Assembly: GCA_016280345.1 (NCBI GenBank)
Contig: JAEEGN010000095.1
Location: 1-9,494 of the forward strand
Direction of reading: 5' to 3'
Length of the DNA stretch: 9,494 bases
Source: Selenomonadaceae bacterium
GTDB lineage: Bacteria > Bacillota > Negativicutes > Selenomonadales > Selenomonadaceae
Both the position numbers and the translations under genes were made by a program. Below the pieces are notes generated by a model. That model did not search any database. It was not told the origin of the DNA and was given only the letters and a program-made list of their open reading frames with translations. Numbering within the stretch: the first letter of the stretch is position 1; each line of letters opens with the position of its first letter. Shown here in pieces: positions 6,173 to 9,494 of this stretch.

Positions 6173-6805
6173 ATGGATTTCATCAAACAGCCGATGGACA
6201 TCGAAAACCGCAGCATGGAAATCATCGCGCCGCACCTGTCGGGGCTCAATCTCTCCGAAGCGGAAACGAAGGTGTATTCGCGGATGATTCACGCCTCCGG
6301 CGACGTGGACTACGCCCCGCTGATACGGCTCCACCCGTACGCCATCGCGGCGGCCCAAGCGGCGCTCCAGAAGGGCTGCAACATCTATACGGACGTCGAA
6401 ATGGTACGGACCGGCATCCACAAGGCCTCCTTCAACCGTTACGGTGGCCGAATCGAATGCCGGGTGGCAGACCCTGCCATTGCGGTTATGGCGAAAGCGG
6501 AGGGCATCACGCGCTCCATGGCGGCCATGCGGAGTTTTGGCCGGGATCTGGCGGGCGCCATCGTCGCTATCGGCAACGCCCCAACCGCGCTCTTTGAAGT
6601 CCTGCGCCTGGCGGAAGAGGAAAACGTCCTGCCGGCGGTCATCATCGGCATCCCGGTAGGCTTCGTGGGCGCGGCGGATTCCAAGAAGGCGCTGGCGGAA
6701 AACACTAAAGTCCCCTATATCACCGTCGAGGGGACAAAGGGCGGCAGCCCCATCGCGGCGGCTGCCGTCAACGCCATCATGTACCTGCTCGACAACAGAA
6801 GGTGA
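6173..6805 (+). CDS. cbiC: Cobalt-precorrin-8 methylmutase CbiC
   Basis: CbiC (CobH homologue) moves the methyl group from C11 to C12 of cobalt-precorrin-8, producing cobyrinate, the end of corrin ring synthesis. The 210-residue protein contains RMIHASGD at 37-44, whose His40 aligns with the catalytic histidine of the family. It also has DVEMVRTGI at 74-82, AIGNAPTALFE at 132-142, GIPVGFVGAADSK at 159-171 and GTKGGSPIAAAAVNA at 187-201. GAGGGAAAG-like sequence (GAGGGAAAG at 6162-6170) overlaps the cbiJ stop and provides the ribosome binding site for the ATG at 6173. A second + frame over 6160-6597 is a shadow and has no family match. Confidence 0.97.
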   Translation: MDFIKQPMDIENRSMEIIAPHLSGLNLSEAETKVYSRMIHASGDVDYAPLIRLHPYAIAAAQAALQKGCNIYTDVEMVRTGIHKASFNRYGGRIECRVADPAIAVMAKAEGITRSMAAMRSFGRDLAGAIVAIGNAPTALFEVLRLAEEENVLPAVIIGIPVGFVGAADSKKALAENTKVPYITVEGTKGGSPIAAAAVNAIMYLLDNRR

Positions 6806-6809
6806 CCCG

Positions 6810-8192
6810 ATGAAGCGGCAGATTCCCCGGATCGTCATCGCGGCGACGCAAAGCGGTTCCGGCAAGACGACCATCGTGACCGGACTTTTGGCGGCGTTCA
6901 AAGCGCAGGGACTCAAGGTGCAGTCCTACAAAATTGGGCCGGACTACATCGATCCCGGCTATCACGCTCTGGCCAGCGGTCGTCCGGCCCACAACCTTGA
7001 TACCTGGCTGGTCCCGGAGGAAAAGCTGCCGGACATTTTCCAGCGTACCGCCAGCGACGCTGATATTGCCGTCATCGAGGGGGTCATGGGGCTTTACGAT
7101 GGTGGCCGGAACGGCGTCAGCTCCACTGCCGCTGTGGCAAAACTCCTGAATGCACCGGTGCTCCTCGTCATCAACGCCAAGTCGATGGGCGAATCGGCGG
7201 CAGCATTGGCCTTGGGGTTTCGCGCATACGACCCGGCGGTGAAGCTGGCCGGCGTCATCCTGAACCGACTGGGCTCCCCCACCCACCGCGAGATGATTGA
7301 AGAAGCGCTGGCCCGAATCGATATCCCGGTCTTGGGAGCGGTCTTCCGCAACGAGGCAATGACGATGCCGGAGCGCCATCTGGGGCTTGTCCCGGTGGAA
7401 GAAAACGTGCGGGAAAAGGAGACCGTAGCGGAAATTGGCCGTACGGTCGCCTCCCAGGTCAATCTGGACAATATACGCCAGCTGGCCGAGAGTGCACCGC
7501 CGCTGGAATATCCCGAAACCGCCGCGGTGCCTGCCAGACGGCGGGCGCGGATAGCGGTGGCAAAAGACGAGGCGTTTTCCTTCTACTACCCTGAAAGCCT
7601 CCAGGTATTAGAGACGCAGGGTGCTGATATCCAACCCTTCAGCCCGCTCCACGACGCCGCTCTGCCGGAAACGGACGGCCTGCTCTTAGGCGGCGGCTTT
7701 CCCGAGATGTTCGCCAAGGAGCTTTACGCCAACACCGCGATGCGTGATTCCATCCGTCGGGCGGCAGCGGCTGGATTGCCCATCTACGCCGAGTGCGGGG
7801 GATTCATGTACCTGATGCGTGAAATGATGGACTTCGACGGCAACGCCTATCCGATGCTGGGCATCATCCCCGGCAGCGTGGTCATGAACCGGCGATTGCA
7901 GACAGTCGGGTACGTGACGGCCGAAATGCTCTGCGACACAATCCTGGGGCCGAAGGGGACAGTCCTCAAAGGCCACGAGTTCCATTTTTCCTCGGAAACC
8001 GCGCCGGACGACGCGGCGAATTATCCGCGGGCATTTTCCTTCCGCCGTTCACGGCGGCCGGATCCCTATGACGCCGGCTATGCCCGCAGGAATATCCTGG
8101 GCTCGTATCTGCATCTTCACTTCGCGGGCTGCCCACAGGCGGCGGCGCACTTTGTCGATGTCTGCGAGACCTTTCGCCGGCAGGAGGCTTGA
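6810..8192 (+). CDS. cbiA: Cobyrinate a,c-diamide synthase CbiA
   Basis: CbiA amidates the a and c acetate carboxyls of cobyrinate using ATP and glutamine. The 460-residue protein has the expected two-domain plan. The N-terminal synthetase domain has a P-loop SGSGKTT at 15-21, KIGPDYIDPGYH at 41-52, NLDTW at 62-66 and EGVMGLYDGG at 90-99. The C-terminal class I glutamine amidotransferase domain has GGGFPE at 304-309, the nucleophile Cys329 in YAECGGFMYL, and the histidine region SYLHLHF at 432-438. Nothing essential is missing. AAGGTGA upstream of ATG 6810 is the ribosome binding site and includes the cbiC stop; the gap is four bases. The anaerobic context indicates cobalt-containing cobyrinate rather than the hydrogenobyrinate used by CobB. 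Confidence 0.97.
   Translation: MKRQIPRIVIAATQSGSGKTTIVTGLLAAFKAQGLKVQSYKIGPDYIDPGYHALASGRPAHNLDTWLVPEEKLPDIFQRTASDADIAVIEGVMGLYDGGRNGVSSTAAVAKLLNAPVLLVINAKSMGESAAALALGFRAYDPAVKLAGVILNRLGSPTHREMIEEALARIDIPVLGAVFRNEAMTMPERHLGLVPVEENVREKETVAEIGRTVASQVNLDNIRQLAESAPPLEYPETAAVPARRRARIAVAKDEAFSFYYPESLQVLETQGADIQPFSPLHDAALPETDGLLLGGGFPEMFAKELYANTAMRDSIRRAAAAGLPIYAECGGFMYLMREMMDFDGNAYPMLGIIPGSVVMNRRLQTVGYVTAEMLCDTILGPKGTVLKGHEFHFSSETAPDDAANYPRAFSFRRSRRPDPYDAGYARRNILGSYLHLHFAGCPQAAAHFVDVCETFRRQEA
8182..8187 (+). promoter_or_regulatory. Ribosome binding site that decides the cobU start
   Basis: A perfect AGGAGG at 8182-8187, inside the end of cbiA, lies seven bases before the ATG at 8195 and only one base before the in-frame TTG at 8189. 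The spacing favours ATG 8195. Confidence 0.8.
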
Positions 8193-8194
8193 AT

Positions 8195-8761
8195 ATGGGA
8201 AAGATCGTTTTAGTCACCGGAGGAGCCCGGAGCGGCAAGAGCCGCTTTGCCGAGCAGTACGCCGCCCGGAACGGCCGGCAAGTGGCCTATATCGCTACTG
8301 CCGAGATATACGACAGCGAAATGGAGTTCCGCGTGAAACTCCATCGTCAGCGCCGCCCGGCGGATTGGAAAACCTATGAGGCGCCCTATGACGCCCATGA
8401 GACCCTGACAGAAGCGGCCCACAACGGAGTGGATATGGTGCTCTTTGACTGCCTGACACTCTATGTCAGCAATTTTCTCTGCTCTCTGGAGAGTATCGCC
8501 GATTCCCACCGCAACTACATGCTGGCGAAAGAAAAGATTGACCTCCTTCTGGCGGCAGCAAAGGAAAGTCCGGGAACGACAATCTTCGTGACCAACGAAG
8601 TCGGAAGCGGCATCGTGCCGGAGAATCACCTTTCCCGTGAGTACCGGGATATCGTTGGAATCGTGAACCAGTGGGTAGGCCGGGCCGCCGATGAGGTCTA
8701 TCTGGTGACCTGCGGCCTCGCGGTCAACATCAAGCATCTGGCGGAATCCTGGGAGGAATAG
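8195..8761 (+). CDS. cobU: Adenosylcobinamide kinase / adenosylcobinamide-phosphate guanylyltransferase CobU
   Basis: CobU phosphorylates adenosylcobinamide and then transfers GMP to it, giving adenosylcobinamide-GDP, the donor for nucleotide loop assembly. The protein is 188 residues, the normal length. It has a P-loop GGARSGKSRFAE at 9-20 and IATAEIYDSEM at 33-43. His50 in HRQRRPADW aligns with the guanylylated histidine of the family. LFDCLTLYVSNFL at 63 onward and the TNEVGSGIVPEN stretch complete the match. It starts two bases after cbiA and ends three bases before cbiP, placing a late salvage/activation enzyme between the two amidases. It could also serve cobinamide salvage in organisms with suitable partner genes. 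Confidence 0.96.
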   Translation: MGKIVLVTGGARSGKSRFAEQYAARNGRQVAYIATAEIYDSEMEFRVKLHRQRRPADWKTYEAPYDAHETLTEAAHNGVDMVLFDCLTLYVSNFLCSLESIADSHRNYMLAKEKIDLLLAAAKESPGTTIFVTNEVGSGIVPENHLSREYRDIVGIVNQWVGRAADEVYLVTCGLAVNIKHLAESWEE

Positions 8762-8764
8762 CGT

Positions 8765-9494
8765 ATGGCGGAATTCATCATGCTACAGGGTACCAGTTCC
8801 CATGTGGGAAAGAGCATCCTGGCGACGGCCCTCTGCCGAATCTTCTATCAGGACGGCCGCCATGTAACGCCCTTCAAGGCGCAGAATATGGCTCTCAACT
8901 CCTATGTGACCAAGGATGGCGGGGAAATGGGCCGGGCCCAGGTAGCTCAGGCGGAAGCGGCGTGCCTGGAGCCAGCTGTCGATATGAATCCGATTCTCCT
9001 CAAACCCACGGGGAACGCCTGCTCCCAGGTTGTACTCCTGGGCAAGCCCATTGGCAACATGTCGGCGAAGGAATATCATAAGGGCTACTCCGTAAAGCTC
9101 TTCGGAGTGGTCAAAGCTGCGCTGGCCCGCCTGCAGTCTGAGTATGACACCATCGTCATCGAAGGCGCGGGCAGCCCGGCGGAGGTGAACCTCCGAGACA
9201 ACGATATCGTGAATATGCGGGTGGCGCGCTATCTGAACGCACCGGTCCTGCTGATCGCCGACATCGACCGGGGCGGGGCTCTGGCCTCGCTGGTGGGCAC
9301 GCTGGAGCTCCTGACCGACGAGGAACGGGCCCTGGTGAAGGGACTCATCATCAACAAATTCCGTGGTGACGTGAGCCTCCTGACCCCGGCCGTTGATTTC
9401 CTGGAAAAGAAGACCGGTAAACCCGTCCTTGGTATCGTCCCCCATATCGAGCATCTGGGTATCGATGACGAAGACTCGGTTTCCCTCGACGACA
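8765..9494 (+). CDS. cbiP: Adenosylcobyric acid synthase CbiP/CobQ, N-terminal part (runs off the window)
   Basis: CbiP (CobQ) carries out four successive glutamine-dependent amidations (b, d, e and g) on adenosylcobyrinate a,c-diamide to give adenosylcobyric acid. The window holds the first 243 codons of a protein usually near 500 residues, with no stop before the right edge. Visible are the P-loop-like GTSSHVGKS at 9-17 (the family usually has Asn where His14 or its neighbour stands), FKAQNMALNSYV at 37-48, EMGRAQVAQAEAA at 54-66, NPILLKP at 75-81, EGAGSPAEVNL at 133-143, DIDRGG at 166-171 and NKFRGD at 197-202. These make up the dethiobiotin-synthetase-like synthetase domain; the amidotransferase domain must lie beyond the window. 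GGGAGG at 8751-8756 is eight bases before the ATG. Confidence 0.96.
   Translation, partial: MAEFIMLQGTSSHVGKSILATALCRIFYQDGRHVTPFKAQNMALNSYVTKDGGEMGRAQVAQAEAACLEPAVDMNPILLKPTGNACSQVVLLGKPIGNMSAKEYHKGYSVKLFGVVKAALARLQSEYDTIVIEGAGSPAEVNLRDNDIVNMRVARYLNAPVLLIADIDRGGALASLVGTLELLTDEERALVKGLIINKFRGDVSLLTPAVDFLEKKTGKPVLGIVPHIEHLGIDDEDSVSLDD

Noticed and set aside
8783..9454. 223-codon open frame on the - strand opposite cbiP.
   Set aside because: It is a shadow of the CbiP reading frame, with no ribosome binding site or recognisable motif.
1..9494. CRISPR arrays, tRNA or rRNA genes, insertion sequences, attachment sites.
   Set aside because: No direct repeats with spacers, no cloverleaf-like segment, no transposase and no terminal repeats were seen; the space from 551 onward is filled by pathway genes.

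Overview
The window holds the 5' part of a large anaerobic (early cobalt insertion) cobalamin biosynthesis operon, all on the + strand. From the left it contains a non-coding leader, a sigma-70-type promoter, a B12 riboswitch with an attenuator-type expression platform, and eleven tightly packed genes: cbiD, cbiE, cbiT, cbiF, cbiG, cbiH, cbiJ, cbiC, cbiA, cobU and the first ~243 codons of cbiP/cobQ, which runs off the right edge. CbiD and CbiG mark the oxygen-independent route, so the host is probably an anaerobe or facultative anaerobe. GC-rich coding sequence, strong AGGAGG-type ribosome binding sites, TTG starts and transcription attenuation by an intrinsic terminator suggest a Firmicute. 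Negativicutes (Selenomonas/Megasphaera/Acidaminococcus-like) is my guess, but nothing in the window proves it.

Layout: 1-240 is a relatively AT-rich leader without a convincing gene and with a 14-bp inverted repeat at 26-70. The promoter is at 244-272, the cobalamin aptamer at 291-441, and switching hairpins lie at 451-552. The expression platform is the most informative non-coding part. An intrinsic terminator (518-546) competes with a 10-bp antiterminator (481-490 with 518-527). The terminator 3' arm also contains the cbiD Shine-Dalgarno, and the most plausible cbiD start is a TTG at 551 just after the U-tract. Genes from 551 to 9494 are separated by at most 16 bases or overlap by 4-22 bases, with no internal promoter or terminator that I could see, which fits one riboswitch-controlled transcript.

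How the genes work together: CbiH contracts the ring while methylating C17 (cobalt-factor III to cobalt-precorrin-4). CbiF methylates C11, CbiG opens the lactone and releases the two-carbon fragment, and CbiD methylates C1. CbiJ reduces the ring, CbiT methylates C15 and decarboxylates, CbiE methylates C5, and CbiC moves the C11 methyl to C12 to give cobyrinate. CbiA amidates a and c, CbiP amidates b, d, e and g, and CobU activates the cobinamide for nucleotide loop assembly. Not in this window: cbiL (C20 methylation), a cobalt chelatase (cbiK/cbiX), uroporphyrinogen methylation, the adenosyltransferase, cbiB, cobD and cobS/cobC/cobT. I found no sign of an undescribed system; the coding content is well-known pathway genes with intact motifs.
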